The notes under the pieces are model-generated. The model was not told the DNA's origin. It worked only from the letters and a program-made list of their open reading frames with translations, and did no database searches. This document shows, in pieces, positions 28,446 through 37,309 of a DNA stretch of 64,000 bases. The translations under genes and the position numbers were made by a program. Origin of the DNA: Megasphaera micronuciformis F0359 (lineage in GTDB: Bacteria; Bacillota; Negativicutes; Veillonellales; Megasphaeraceae); assembly GCF_000165735.1 (NCBI RefSeq), contig NZ_GL538208.1, positions 544,682 to 608,681 on the forward strand. The letters run 5' to 3'. Every line of letters begins with the position of its first letter. The stretch's first letter is position 1.

Positions 28446-29273
28446 ATGTTGAGTACACGTGTGGCGTCCGGCCTGATTGGCGGTGCAGCCGTAATTTTTA
28501 TAATTTATGAAGGCGGTTGGCCTTTTTTCGCCCTTATTGCTTTACTCGCCGTAGGCGGTTGGTTTGAGTATGTAAAGATGACGGGAACTGAAGGTAAGGG
28601 TATACCCGAAAGAGCCGTTACATGTTGGCTTCTGTTTTTGTTGGCCGCCTTTGCCTTTGACAGTGTAAAGTTGATGACTTTAGCCGCTGTTCTGTTGCCT
28701 GTCGGCATTTGGGTACGTACGGTTATTCGTCATAAAAACATATCCTTGGCAGATAGCGCACGGACTCTTTACGGAGCCGCTTATATTGCTCTCGGATTTT
28801 TTTCGGTTTTAGCATTGCGTAGCGGTACTATCGGGTCCTACTATGTCAATGATTTTGCAGCGGTAATGCTTGAGCCGGGACGCTTTTTTATGTTTCTCCT
28901 CCTTTTTTGTACATGGGCAAGCGATACATTTGCTTATTTTACGGGACGGGCCTTGGGAAAAAATAAACTTTGTCCTACTATCAGTCCCGGTAAGACCGTT
29001 GAAGGGGCTTTAGGCGGATTTATCGGTACGATTATTACCTCTATTATCTTTTCCTTATGTTTTCATTTTTCCGTTCTCCATGCCTTGATCATAGGAGTTG
29101 TCATCGGTATCGCGGCACCCTTGGGAGATTTGGTGGAATCTGTGTTGAAGAGAACCTACGGAATTAAGGATTCGGGACATGTTATACCCGGTCACGGCGG
29201 AATTTTAGATCGCTTTGACAGCTTGTTGCTTGCGGCACCGTTGGTATATGCCTACCTTGTATTGGCGGCTTAG
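28446..29273 (+). CDS. cdsA: Phosphatidate cytidylyltransferase
   Basis: The 275-residue protein has about eight membrane segments and the CdsA signature [14 protein letters not shown] followed by [12 protein letters not shown] close to the C-terminus. It makes CDP-diacylglycerol, the precursor of all phospholipids, in the cytoplasmic membrane. In most Firmicutes dxr would follow; here rseP begins 20 bases later. Confidence 0.95.
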   Translation: MLSTRVASGLIGGAAVIFIIYEGGWPFFALIALLAVGGWFEYVKMTGTEGKGIPERAVTCWLLFLLAAFAFDSVKLMTLAAVLLPVGIWVRTVIRHKNISLADSARTLYGAAYIALGFFSVLALRSGTIGSYYVNDFAAVMLEPGRFFMFLLLFCTWASDTFAYFTGRALGKNKLCPTISPGKTVEGALGGFIGTIITSIIFSLCFHFSVLHALIIGVVIGIAAPLGDLVESVLKRTYGIKDSGHVIPGHGGILDRFDSLLLAAPLVYAYLVLAA

Positions 29274-29293
29274 GTTCGGGAAAGGAGTTTAGC

Positions 29294-30316
29294 GTGGGTA
29301 TTACCTTGGCAGCTACCGTCTTTGTGTTCAGCTTAATTGTTTTTGTTCATGAGGCGGGGCATTTTATTACAGCCAAATTAACGGGCATGCAAGTCGATGA
29401 ATTTGCTATCGGCTTCGGGCCGAAATTATACAGCCGTAAGTATGGTGAGACCGTATATTCATTGCGAATTATTCCCTTAGGCGGATTTAATAAAATTGCC
29501 GGTATGTCGGATGAGGAAGAGCTTAACGAGAGATCGTTTTTAAACAAGCCCGTTCGCTCCAGACTGCTTGTTATCAGCGCCGGTGCTTTAATGAATTTTT
29601 TGTTGGCTTTTTTGCTTTTATGGGGAATTGTTTTCAGTACCGGTATTTCCAGTGTGTTGCCTGACCCTATCGTAGGCGGGATTATTAAGAACTCCGCTGC
29701 GGCAGAGGCGGGGATTGAGCCGGGAGATCGAATTATATCCGTCGGGAATACGCCCGTCAATCGCTGGATAGATATACCCGAAGCCATCGAGGCTCATCAA
29801 AGAGAAGTAGTGCCTGTCGTGTACGAACGAGACGGCAGTAGAATTACGGTCGACACCATTCCTAAGACAGACGAAAAGACAGGACGAACTCTGCTGGGAG
29901 TTATGCCTTCTATCCAAACGAAATATGTTGGGGTAGGCGAGGCGGCAGGTTTTGCAGTAAATCGCCTTGTCGACTTAGGCGGAATGATGCTTACCGGATT
30001 ATATAGGATGGTTTCCGGTACGGAAAAAGCGGAGTTAGCCGGCCCCATCGGTGTTGCTCAATTAGCCGGTCAGGCGGCATCTGTGGGTTTCGTAAACTTG
30101 TTAACCTTTACGGCTTTTTTAAGTCTTAATTTGGGGATTTTAAATCTCTTACCTATTCCCATGTTGGATGGCGGATATATTATATTGATCTTATTAGAAG
30201 GCATTACGCGTAGGAAAATGCCGAAGAAGGCCTTGTACTATATTCAAATGGCAGGTGTCATCATTTTAGGAGCCATGTTTATTTTTGCTCTTGTGCAGGA
30301 CATCAGCAGATTTTAG
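29294..30316 (+). CDS. rseP: RseP/RasP site-2 intramembrane metalloprotease
   Basis: The 340-residue protein starts with GTG (AAAGGAG upstream). HEAGH in the first membrane segment gives the zinc ligands, and LPIPMLDGG carries the third ligand in the penultimate segment. One PDZ domain (about residues 115-185) lies between. Such proteases cleave anti-sigma factors and remnant signal peptides inside the membrane. It sits in the cdsA-(dxr)-rseP-ispG block, with dxr absent. Confidence 0.93.
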   Translation: MGITLAATVFVFSLIVFVHEAGHFITAKLTGMQVDEFAIGFGPKLYSRKYGETVYSLRIIPLGGFNKIAGMSDEEELNERSFLNKPVRSRLLVISAGALMNFLLAFLLLWGIVFSTGISSVLPDPIVGGIIKNSAAAEAGIEPGDRIISVGNTPVNRWIDIPEAIEAHQREVVPVVYERDGSRITVDTIPKTDEKTGRTLLGVMPSIQTKYVGVGEAAGFAVNRLVDLGGMMLTGLYRMVSGTEKAELAGPIGVAQLAGQAASVGFVNLLTFTAFLSLNLGILNLLPIPMLDGGYIILILLEGITRRKMPKKALYYIQMAGVIILGAMFIFALVQDISRF

Positions 30317-30324
30317 AGGACTTT

Positions 30325-31383
30325 ATGAAGAGAAGAAAGTGTCGTGAAGTTAAGCTTCGACAAACTGTTATCGGCGGCTCGGCCCCTATTTCGGTCCAGA
30401 CTATGTCAACCGTCAATCCTGCCGACTATGTGAAGGGCAGTGCAGATGCCGGACGATTGGCGGCATACGGAGCTGAAATCATTCGTTTTGCCGTTCCCGA
30501 TATGAGAGCGGCCAAGGGGTTATCACATATTGTGAAGGACTCTCCCGTGCCCATTGTAGCGGATATACATTTTGACTATAGACTGGCGTTGGAGTCCGTT
30601 TCAAGTGGGGTAGACGCATTACGAATCAATCCGGGAAACATCGGTTCCGATGACCGTGTAGGCGCCGTAGTAGATGCTGTTAAAAAACGTAACATACCTA
30701 TTCGCATCGGTATCAATGCCGGGTCCTTACCATCTGATATTTTAGCGACTTACAATGGTCATCCTACAGCTGAAGGTATGGTTGAAGGGGCATTACGCCA
30801 TATTCGGATTTGTGAGCACCTGGATTATAAAAATTTGGTCATATCATTAAAGGCCTCGGATGTACCTTTAATGATAGAGGCTTATAGCCTGTTAGCTGAA
30901 AAAGTGGATTACCCCTTTCATTTAGGGGTTACTGAAGCCGGTCTTTTGCGAGACGGAACGGTGAAGTCGGCTATCGGTATCGGCAGTTTATTGTATGCCG
31001 GTATAGGGGATACTATTCGCGTTTCTCTTACAGATGATCCGGCTGAGGAAGTAAAGACCGGTAGAAGCATCTTATCCGCATTGGGACTAAGGCATTTCGG
31101 ACCGACAATCATCTCATGTCCTACGTGCGGACGTACTCAGGTAGAACTGATTCATTTGGCTAAAGAGGTGGAGACGGCTTTGGCCGATATTGATGCACCC
31201 TTAAAAGTTGCAGTTATGGGGTGTGTAGTGAACGGTCCCGGAGAGGCTCGTGAAGCGGATTTCGGCATAGCCGGAGGTGCCGGTAGCGGTATTATTTTTT
31301 CGCACGGCGAGATTTTACGCACGGTTTCGGAGAAAGATCTCGTTACAGGCTTATTGGAAGAAATTAATAAATCACTTTCATAG
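30325..31383 (+). CDS. ispG: 4-hydroxy-3-methylbut-2-enyl diphosphate synthase
   Basis: The 352-residue protein has an N-terminal TIM barrel and a C-terminal iron-sulfur domain with CPTCGRTQ and MGCVVNGPGEA, supplying the cluster cysteines. It is the sixth enzyme of the methylerythritol-phosphate isoprenoid pathway. Its presence means the cell uses that pathway, so dxr must lie elsewhere. A terminator immediately after closes the long operon. Confidence 0.96.
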   Translation: MKRRKCREVKLRQTVIGGSAPISVQTMSTVNPADYVKGSADAGRLAAYGAEIIRFAVPDMRAAKGLSHIVKDSPVPIVADIHFDYRLALESVSSGVDALRINPGNIGSDDRVGAVVDAVKKRNIPIRIGINAGSLPSDILATYNGHPTAEGMVEGALRHIRICEHLDYKNLVISLKASDVPLMIEAYSLLAEKVDYPFHLGVTEAGLLRDGTVKSAIGIGSLLYAGIGDTIRVSLTDDPAEEVKTGRSILSALGLRHFGPTIISCPTCGRTQVELIHLAKEVETALADIDAPLKVAVMGCVVNGPGEAREADFGIAGGAGSGIIFSHGEILRTVSEKDLVTGLLEEINKSLS

Positions 31384-31408
31384 ACGCCCTTTGTAGGGCG
31401 TCTTTTCT
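31382..31408 (+). terminator. Intrinsic terminator after ispG
   Basis: AGACGCCC and GGGCGTCT pair around a 6-base loop, followed by a T-rich run (TTTTCTT). Confidence 0.87.
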
Positions 31409-31484
31409 TATGTAAATTTAATTCATTATATTCGCCTGTTTTAATAATACTACTTCATACTGAGGTTAAAGGAGGCGATATGCT

Positions 31485-32780
31485 GTGGCTGGCGAACATG
31501 AATTTTGTTGGGAAGAAGCCGTACGTCGTTTAGGCGCGGAAGAAAAAATTCCTGAGACTTTAGCGGATAAAGATTTGTATACGCTCAGTAAGGCCTATGT
31601 ACATGCGTTAAAAAAGAGTTCAGAACGAAAGAAATATCTTGTCTTGAGTGAATCTCTGTTTTTAAGACTTAAAGAAAAAGGGGAAAGCCGTTATATCATA
31701 TCCGTTTTGGCTGATATTTATCGCCAAGCGTGGTATGACGGAGAGACCTTCGGTCAATATGACCGAAATGACTTGGCTCGTTTGGCTGAAAAGTATTATG
31801 AAAAACTGTGCGATTTTCAAGCCAATGAATATGAATTGTATGAATATGCCAGGCTTGTATATAGGCGTGCATCTTTTTATATTCATGATGGCAGCCCTGC
31901 CGACAGATATTCATTAAAGCAAAAGGCCTTCTATTTATATGAGAAAGTTATGGAACGATATGAAGAAAAAGAGAATGGAAGAGGTTTTTTGAGACCTTAT
32001 GTGCGTGCATGTTACGGCTTTTGCCGTTGTGCACTTGATTTGTACGGACCTTTGTCTATCTTGCAAAAAGAGTGTCTTTTATTGGGTTATGAGCCTCATA
32101 TGGGAGTGAAGAATCGTGAGATACGCCGAAGTGTATATGAACGGTTGGAGAGGGCTATTGAAACGATAAAGCACTATGAAGGGCTTGGCAATAACTTTTT
32201 GCCTCCGGAGAAAATGAGGGATCGACGCTTTATATACGAAGCTCCGTGGGATATTTATTATATGGCCGGTAAGATAAAAGAATTTGCTCTTAAAAGCGGT
32301 ATCAGTGACCGTGAAGAAGTTATTCGTGAATGTATAGACCTTTATCGGTATGTCTGTGACCTGGATAGGGACAGACGTCTTCACGGTATGTCTGTAACGG
32401 GGTTTACCCATATGTACGATGCCTTAATCGACTTTTACTTGTATGCGGGAAAAGAAAAAGAGCTTGTGGCCTTTATAGATGAATTCAAACCCTATATTTC
32501 CAAACGACAGCGCAGTCTTACGACTCTCAGACTGCACTTAAAACACGGAAGAACGGATCTTTTTGATAAAGAATGGTCTTCCGATCGTTGTCGTCAAAGC
32601 GGAATATCCAAGAAACGACTGGAAGTTCTAAAGCTTCTCAGAGACCTACAAGACGAAAAAAATCTGACCATAGGCTTAAAGAAGTATAAACCCTTTGAAC
32701 AACGAGTATTATATGAAACGGTAAAAAAAATCACCGCATCCAATGACGCGGTGATTGAAGCACGAAAAAATATTAAATGA
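31485..32780 (+). CDS. Unknown helical-repeat protein, 431 residues
   Basis: A GTG start 9 bases after GGAGG gives a 431-residue soluble protein, rich in Tyr, Arg, Lys and Glu, and apparently all helical. Repeating patterns such as LARLAEKYYEKL and IDLYRYVCDLD suggest a TPR-like solenoid, but I see no exact repeat unit and no catalytic motif. It stands alone after the ispG terminator and runs 8 bases into the convergent purine permease gene. Its final coding bases also form the terminator of that gene. No function is proposed. Confidence 0.75.
   Translation: MAGEHEFCWEEAVRRLGAEEKIPETLADKDLYTLSKAYVHALKKSSERKKYLVLSESLFLRLKEKGESRYIISVLADIYRQAWYDGETFGQYDRNDLARLAEKYYEKLCDFQANEYELYEYARLVYRRASFYIHDGSPADRYSLKQKAFYLYEKVMERYEEKENGRGFLRPYVRACYGFCRCALDLYGPLSILQKECLLLGYEPHMGVKNREIRRSVYERLERAIETIKHYEGLGNNFLPPEKMRDRRFIYEAPWDIYYMAGKIKEFALKSGISDREEVIRECIDLYRYVCDLDRDRRLHGMSVTGFTHMYDALIDFYLYAGKEKELVAFIDEFKPYISKRQRSLTTLRLHLKHGRTDLFDKEWSSDRCRQSGISKKRLEVLKLLRDLQDEKNLTIGLKKYKPFEQRVLYETVKKITASNDAVIEARKNIK
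32723..32755 (-). terminator. Terminator of the purine permease, inside the opposite gene
   Basis: On the minus strand ATCACCGC and GCGGTGAT pair around 10 bases and are followed by eight T (32730-32723). It lies about 20 bases past the permease stop and within the last 60 bases of the plus-strand gene. Confidence 0.88.
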
Positions 32781-34167
32781 AAATATACTTACCGATGAAG
32801 AGAACGGCAAGAATATACATGAGAAGACTAATCTTTTTATGATTGCCTGTTAAGAGATTAATGAGAACATAGGAAATAACGCCGAAGCAAATCCCTTCCG
32901 ATACGCTGTAGCAGAAGGGCATGGCGATAATTGTCAAGTAGGCGGGAATGGATTCGGTCAAGTCGTCGAATTCAATGCCTGTAATAGCTCCCAACATAAG
33001 GAAGCCGACGATGATCAGAGCCGGTGCCGTAGCAAAGGCGGGAATGGCCAAAAACAAGGGGGACAGGAAGAGGGAAACGAGGAAGAAGAAGGCTACGAAC
33101 ATGGCAGTCAATCCCGTTTTGCCACCTTCACTGACGCCTGTAGCACTTTCAACAAAGGTTGTAACCGTGCTTGTACCGAGGACGGCACCGGCAGTAGTTG
33201 CAACGGCATCAGCCATAAGAGCGCCTTTAATATGAGGCAGTTTACCGTCTTTATCTAACATCCCCGCCTTGGAGGATACGCCGATAAGGGTTCCTAAGGT
33301 ATCGAAAATATCGACAAAAAGGAAGGCAAACATGACGACGAAAAAGTCGAGGGATAACATTTGCTCAAAAGCAATCTTGCCGAAAATCGGTTCCATGCTG
33401 GCAGGAGTGAAGGCTGCCAAGCCTGCGGAAAAGTCGGGAATAACACTGAACATATGCTGTGTCGGATCGGGAACATAAAGACCCGTAAGCTCACAAATAA
33501 TGCCTAAAATCCAAGTGAACAGGATGCCCCAGAGAATGTTACCGCGCACCTTACGTTCCATTAAAATAGCCGTAAAAAGAACACCTAAAAGGGACAGAAC
33601 AACCGTAATACCTACAGTATGAAAGGTACCGGACGTTAAGGAGGTTTTAAAAGAAAAAAGTGAAATTTTGGTAGCCGGGTTAGCAACGATAACTTGTGCG
33701 TTGAATAAGCCGATTAAGGCAATGAATAAGCCGATACCCGCAGATACGGCTTTCTTTAAGGTCATAGGAATGGCATTAAAGAGTGCTTCTCGAATATTCG
33801 TCAGAGATAAGATGATAAAAATAATACCTTCAACAAAAACAGCGGACAAAGCCGTTTCCCACGAATATCCCATTTGTAAAACGACGGTATAGGCAAAAAA
33901 TGCATTTAAACCCATACCGGGTGCCAAGGCGAAAGGATAGTTGGCAAAGACGGCCATACAAATAGTCCCCAAGCAGGAGGCCAGGGCTGTTGCCGTAAGA
34001 ACGGCCCCTTTATCCATTCCGGCAGCACTTAGAATAATGGGATTGACGGCCAAAATGTAAGCCATGGTCATAAAAGTAGTAATACCCGCAAGAAACTCAA
34101 TCTTTACGGTTGTACCGTTTTCCTGTAATTTAAACAGGCGGTCTAAGAACCCTTTTTCTTCAGTCAT
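32773..34167 (-). CDS. NCS2/AzgA-type purine (adenine/guanine/hypoxanthine) permease
   Basis: The 464-residue protein has about twelve to thirteen membrane segments. It shows AzgA-type motifs: GITTFMTMAYILAVNP near the N-terminus, ALAPGMGLNAFFAY, and DTLGTLIGV. Relatives import purine bases with protons. It has its own promoter with a leader of about 35 bases, which is too short for a purine riboswitch. Its end overlaps the convergent unknown gene by 8 bases. purC lies upstream on the same strand, separated by a terminator. Confidence 0.9.
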   Translation of the reverse strand: MTEEKGFLDRLFKLQENGTTVKIEFLAGITTFMTMAYILAVNPIILSAAGMDKGAVLTATALASCLGTICMAVFANYPFALAPGMGLNAFFAYTVVLQMGYSWETALSAVFVEGIIFIILSLTNIREALFNAIPMTLKKAVSAGIGLFIALIGLFNAQVIVANPATKISLFSFKTSLTSGTFHTVGITVVLSLLGVLFTAILMERKVRGNILWGILFTWILGIICELTGLYVPDPTQHMFSVIPDFSAGLAAFTPASMEPIFGKIAFEQMLSLDFFVVMFAFLFVDIFDTLGTLIGVSSKAGMLDKDGKLPHIKGALMADAVATTAGAVLGTSTVTTFVESATGVSEGGKTGLTAMFVAFFFLVSLFLSPLFLAIPAFATAPALIIVGFLMLGAITGIEFDDLTESIPAYLTIIAMPFCYSVSEGICFGVISYVLINLLTGNHKKISLLMYILAVLFIGKYIFI

Positions 34168-34206
34168 AATACACGCTCCTTTGAAAAAATTAGAGTATCA
34201 TATATA

Positions 34207-34235
34207 AGTATATGTTGTATTTTGAAAGGGGGCAA
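34207..34235 (-). promoter_or_regulatory. Promoter of the purine permease
   Basis: On the minus strand TTGCCC (34235-34230) and TATACT (34212-34207) lie 17 bases apart, about 40 bases before the ATG. Confidence 0.6.
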
Positions 34236-34291
34236 GAAGAGAATATCTTTATTTTGACACATAAGAGAGATACATATGTATTTCATACATG

Positions 34292-34328
34292 AAAACGCCT
34301 TGATTTCGTAGTCGGAAACCAAGGCGTT
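34292..34328 (-). terminator. Intrinsic terminator after purC
   Basis: AACGCCTTGGTTT pairs with AAATCAAGGCGTT (one G-T pair) around a 9-base loop; a short TTTTC follows on the minus strand. Confidence 0.75.
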
Positions 34329-34332
34329 GTGA

Positions 34333-35208
34333 TTAGAATGAGAATTTTTCTCCCGTCAGTAATTCATAAGCTTCTATATATTTGGCAATCGTTTTTTTGA
34401 TAACATCATCAGGCAATAAGTAGTCGCTGTCGGGGTTAGCCGTTAACCAGTCGCGAACGAATTGCTTGTCGTAAGACGGTTGAGCTTTTCCGGGAGCATA
34501 GCCTTCCGACGGCCAGAAACGAGAACTGTCGGGAGTCAACATTTCATCACCCAAGACTACCCGGCCTGCGTCATCAATACCGAATTCAAACTTCGTATCG
34601 GCAATGATAATGCCGCGAGTACGAGCGTAGTCTGCACATTTTTTATACAAGGCAATCGTGTAGTCCCGAACCTTTTCGGCATATTCACGGCCTTTACCGG
34701 GAAAGGCTTTTTCCAGTACGTCAATGCTTTCTTCAAAGGATACGTTTTCGTCATGGTCACCCAATTCCGCTTTAGTGCTGGGGGTGAAGATAGGTTCCGG
34801 AAGTTGCTGAGACTCTTGCAAGCCGTCAGGCAATTTAATACCGCAGACCGTACCGTTTTTCTGATAACTTGCCCAACCGCTGCCTGTAATATAGCCTCGT
34901 ACGATACATTCCAAGGGAAGCATCGTAAGCTTACGGCATTTCATGCTCTTTCCCTTAAATTCTTCTGTACGGAAAAATTCGGGCATATCGTCCGTATTGA
35001 CTGAAATCATGTGATTCGGCAAAATGTCGGATGTAAAGTCAAACCAAAATTTGGACATTTGTGTCAGCACGGCACCTTTGTGAGTAATACGGTTTTTCAA
35101 AATATGGTCGAATGCGGAAATTCGATCCGTGGCTACCATAATAATACTGTCACCGGCATCATATACTTCACGAACTTTTCCGGATTTATACGGTTTATAT
35201 TCTTTCAT
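34333..35208 (-). CDS. purC: SAICAR synthase (purine biosynthesis)
   Basis: The ATG at 35208 has GGGAGG upstream and gives 291 residues; an extension to 35229 lacks a ribosome site. YKSGKVREVYD, TDRISAFDH, RGYITGSGW and DTKFEFG are SAICAR synthetase motifs. The enzyme joins CAIR and aspartate. At 291 residues it belongs to the longer PurC group rather than the ~240-residue E. coli/B. subtilis type. It is a single-gene unit here, with no other pur genes nearby. Confidence 0.95.
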   Translation of the reverse strand: MKEYKPYKSGKVREVYDAGDSIIMVATDRISAFDHILKNRITHKGAVLTQMSKFWFDFTSDILPNHMISVNTDDMPEFFRTEEFKGKSMKCRKLTMLPLECIVRGYITGSGWASYQKNGTVCGIKLPDGLQESQQLPEPIFTPSTKAELGDHDENVSFEESIDVLEKAFPGKGREYAEKVRDYTIALYKKCADYARTRGIIIADTKFEFGIDDAGRVVLGDEMLTPDSSRFWPSEGYAPGKAQPSYDKQFVRDWLTANPDSDYLLPDDVIKKTIAKYIEAYELLTGEKFSF

Positions 35209-35357
35209 GACAAGCCTCCCATAAAACATAATAACAACATACTTATCATATCATAATTAAGAAGTGGAGTCGATAAAATTTCTTGTAAAAATGAATGTAA
35301 AGAAAAGGTCTATGTATTTATATCATAATTAATGTGTAAAATAGTAACTTGCGTTAA

Positions 35358-36077
35358 AGGTTTAACCATATTTCGGAAATCGTTACGGGCACGGATATTC
35401 TTATTGATCGTGAACTCATTGGCGGTATTTATTTCGGTGAAAAGTGTGAAAAAGAAATTCATAACGGCGTAGAACGAGCCTGGGATATGGAAAACTACAG
35501 TGTACCTGAGGTACGGCGCATTACAAAATTTGCCATGGAGGCGGCTAAGAACAGACGTCGTAAGGTTACATCCGTAGATAAGGCCAATGTATTGGCTACC
35601 AGTCGGCTCTGGCGACGCACTGTAACGGAAATGAGTAAAGACTACGGTGAGATTGAGTTGAATCATTTTTATGTAGATAATTGTGCTATGCAACTGGCTA
35701 TAAATCCGAAACAATTTGATGTTATTGTTACCGGTAATTTATTCGGCGATATTCTCAGTGATGAAGCCGCCGTTTTGGGAGGTTCTATCGGCATGATGCC
35801 TTCAGCCAGCATCGGTGAGTCGACAAGCTTATACGAACCTATTCACGGGTCGGCTCCGGATATTCAGGGCTTGGGAATTGCCAACCCTTCGGCTACGGTT
35901 TTATCGGCAGCTATGTTATTATGCCACTCTTTACATGAAGAAGAGGCGGCACGGGCTATAGAGTCGGCTGTCGAACAGGCTCTGAACGCCGGGTGGAGAA
36001 CAGCGGATTTGTATAAAGACGGTTTCAAGAAGGACGATACTAAAACGATGACGCAGGTTATCATATCTTATTTATAA
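35358..36077 (+). pseudogene. leuB: 5'-truncated 3-isopropylmalate dehydrogenase remnant
   Basis: The frame opened by the stop at 35355-35357 matches LeuB from about its second third onward: [41 protein letters not shown] and [10 protein letters not shown]. About the first 115-120 residues, including much of the nucleotide-binding region and the first substrate arginines, are missing, and no start codon lies ahead of the homology. The first ATG in frame, at 35487, would give only 196 residues. The remaining reading frame has no stops, so decay is recent or the piece is still expressed. No other leu genes are nearby. A terminator follows. Confidence 0.85.
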
Positions 36078-36089
36078 AAAGAACAAATT

Positions 36090-36128
36090 AAAAGCTCTGA
36101 TTCGTAAATAACACGAATCAGAGCTTTT
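36090..36128. terminator. Bidirectional terminator between leuB remnant and lexA
   Basis: AAAAGCTCTGATTCGT pairs with its full complement around a 7-base loop, with T-runs on both outer sides. Confidence 0.92.
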
Positions 36129-36136
36129 TGCATTCT

Positions 36137-36754
36137 TTAATAGGTCCTGAAGACGCCGATGACGATACCCAATAATTGACAGTTTCGTGTAATAATCGGT
36201 TCATAGTCATCGTTTTCAGGTTGTAAGCGAATATGATCAGACTCAAAGTAATAGCGTTTGACCGTGGCTTCATCATCGACAAGAGCTACGACAATCTGGC
36301 CGTTTCGAGCCATACTTTGTTGACGAACGATGAGTAAATCGCCTTCTAAAATTCCGGCGTCTTTCATACTGTCACCGCGGACTGTAAGCATGAAACAGTC
36401 ATCATCACCGATAAACTCGGCAGCAAAGGGATAGACGTCTTCCACGCATTCTTCTGCCGTAATGGGAGCACCGGCACGGACCGTACCGACCAAGGGAAGG
36501 GGAACGATTTTTTTGGAACGCCACGTGCCCTCGTCAAGAAGTTCTATCTTTCGGTTTTTTGAAGGGTCTCGGCGAATAAATCCCAATTTTTCCAGATCCG
36601 TAAGATAGCCGTGAACGGTAGAGGTAGAACTAAGGCCTACTTCACTGCAAATTTCCCGGACTGACGGGGGGTAGCCGAGGGTATGAACACATTTTCGTAT
36701 GTAGTCTAAGATTTGACGTTGTCGAGTAGTCAAAGAGGTTTCCGGATTCAGCAT
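36137..36754 (-). CDS. lexA: LexA SOS repressor
   Basis: The protein has 205 residues from the ATG at 36754, which follows GGGAG at 11 bases; an ATG at 36772 has no ribosome site. An N-terminal winged-helix domain (about residues 1-65) with LTTRQRQILDYI is followed by the S24 self-cleaving domain: cleavage site Ala-Gly in VRAGAP, catalytic Ser in GDSMKDAG and Lys in VALVDDEATVKRYY. It represses DNA-damage genes. It shares its control region with the divergent LysM gene. Confidence 0.96.
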   Translation of the reverse strand: MLNPETSLTTRQRQILDYIRKCVHTLGYPPSVREICSEVGLSSTSTVHGYLTDLEKLGFIRRDPSKNRKIELLDEGTWRSKKIVPLPLVGTVRAGAPITAEECVEDVYPFAAEFIGDDDCFMLTVRGDSMKDAGILEGDLLIVRQQSMARNGQIVVALVDDEATVKRYYFESDHIRLQPENDDYEPIITRNCQLLGIVIGVFRTY

Positions 36755-36785
36755 ATAGCATATCACTCCCATTTAAGATGGTTTC

Positions 36786-36814
36786 ATTATAAACAATCTC
36801 AAATAGAAAAGCAA
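36786..36814 (-). promoter_or_regulatory. Promoter of lexA
   Basis: On the minus strand TTGCTT (36814-36809) and TATAAT (36791-36786) are 17 bases apart. The LexA-like site at 36813-36824 touches the -35, which fits self-repression. Confidence 0.65.
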
Positions 36815-36902
36815 ACATTTGTTTCCTTTTTTCTTGACAGAACAAGTGTTCGGCGATATAATAAATCTAACGAAAGAACATTCGTTCGCTAAACGTTTGT
36901 TC
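36813..36902. promoter_or_regulatory. Four LexA-box-like operators
   Basis: Sites of the form (G/A)AAC-N4-GTT(C/T) lie at 36813-36824 (AAACATTTGTTT), 36840-36851 (GAACAAGTGTTC), 36876-36887 (GAACATTCGTTC) and 36891-36902 (AAACGTTTGTTC). The core matches the Firmicute LexA box GAACN4GTTC in the two middle sites; the outer two are one or two bases off. Confidence 0.8.
36834..36862 (+). promoter_or_regulatory. Consensus promoter of the LysM gene
   Basis: TTGACA (36834-36839) and TATAAT (36857-36862) are both perfect and 17 bases apart. The LexA site 36840-36851 fills most of the spacer, so LexA should block this promoter. Confidence 0.9.
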
Positions 36903-36940
36903 TTAATAAAAGGACTTATACATACAGGAGTGTGATATAT

Positions 36941-37237
36941 ATGAAACGCAAAACTAAAAAAAGTAACGGAAGACTTCAAAATATTCGCTTTATCCTTATT
37001 GCCGTCATCTTAGTTGCTTCTTTGACTCAAATCGGTTGGATGAATAATCAGACCGAAAAAGAATTTGTTTCAGTTACGGTTCATCAAGGTGATACACTTT
37101 GGAAAATAGCCTCCGCCTCAACAGCCGATAATAAGGATGTACGTAGTACCGTTTATGCCATTGTAGATGCCAATAATCTCGGCCATAATCAGGATATTTA
37201 TCCCGGTCAGGTCTTAAAAGTACCTGTAAGTAAATAA
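36941..37237 (+). CDS. SOS-controlled LysM membrane protein (YneA-like)
   Basis: The ATG at 36941 follows AGGAG at 10 bases and gives 98 residues: a basic N-terminus, one membrane segment (about residues 14-31) and one LysM domain (about 45-96) with HQGDTLWKIAS and PGQVLKVPV. Size, layout and position divergent from lexA match YneA, the SOS-induced division inhibitor of Bacillus. The function is inferred from context; orthology by sequence is hard to prove for so small a protein. The LexA sites and promoter directly support damage induction. Confidence 0.85.
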   Translation: MKRKTKKSNGRLQNIRFILIAVILVASLTQIGWMNNQTEKEFVSVTVHQGDTLWKIASASTADNKDVRSTVYAIVDANNLGHNQDIYPGQVLKVPVSK

Positions 37238-37247
37238 AATATAAGAT

Positions 37248-37289
37248 AAAAGACCCTCGGAATGTAAGTCGACACTCCGAGGGTCTTTT
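37248..37289. terminator. Bidirectional terminator, 14-base-pair stem
   Basis: AAAAGACCCTCGGA pairs fully with TCCGAGGGTCTTTT around a 14-base loop, serving the LysM gene and the convergent recombinase gene. Confidence 0.92.
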
Positions 37290-37309
37290 ACATAGTCTCT
37301 AAGAGTCTA

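Noticed and set aside
34168-34206. Purine riboswitch before the purine permease
   Set aside because: The leader after the -10 box is only about 40 bases, too short for the aptamer, and its conserved loops are absent.
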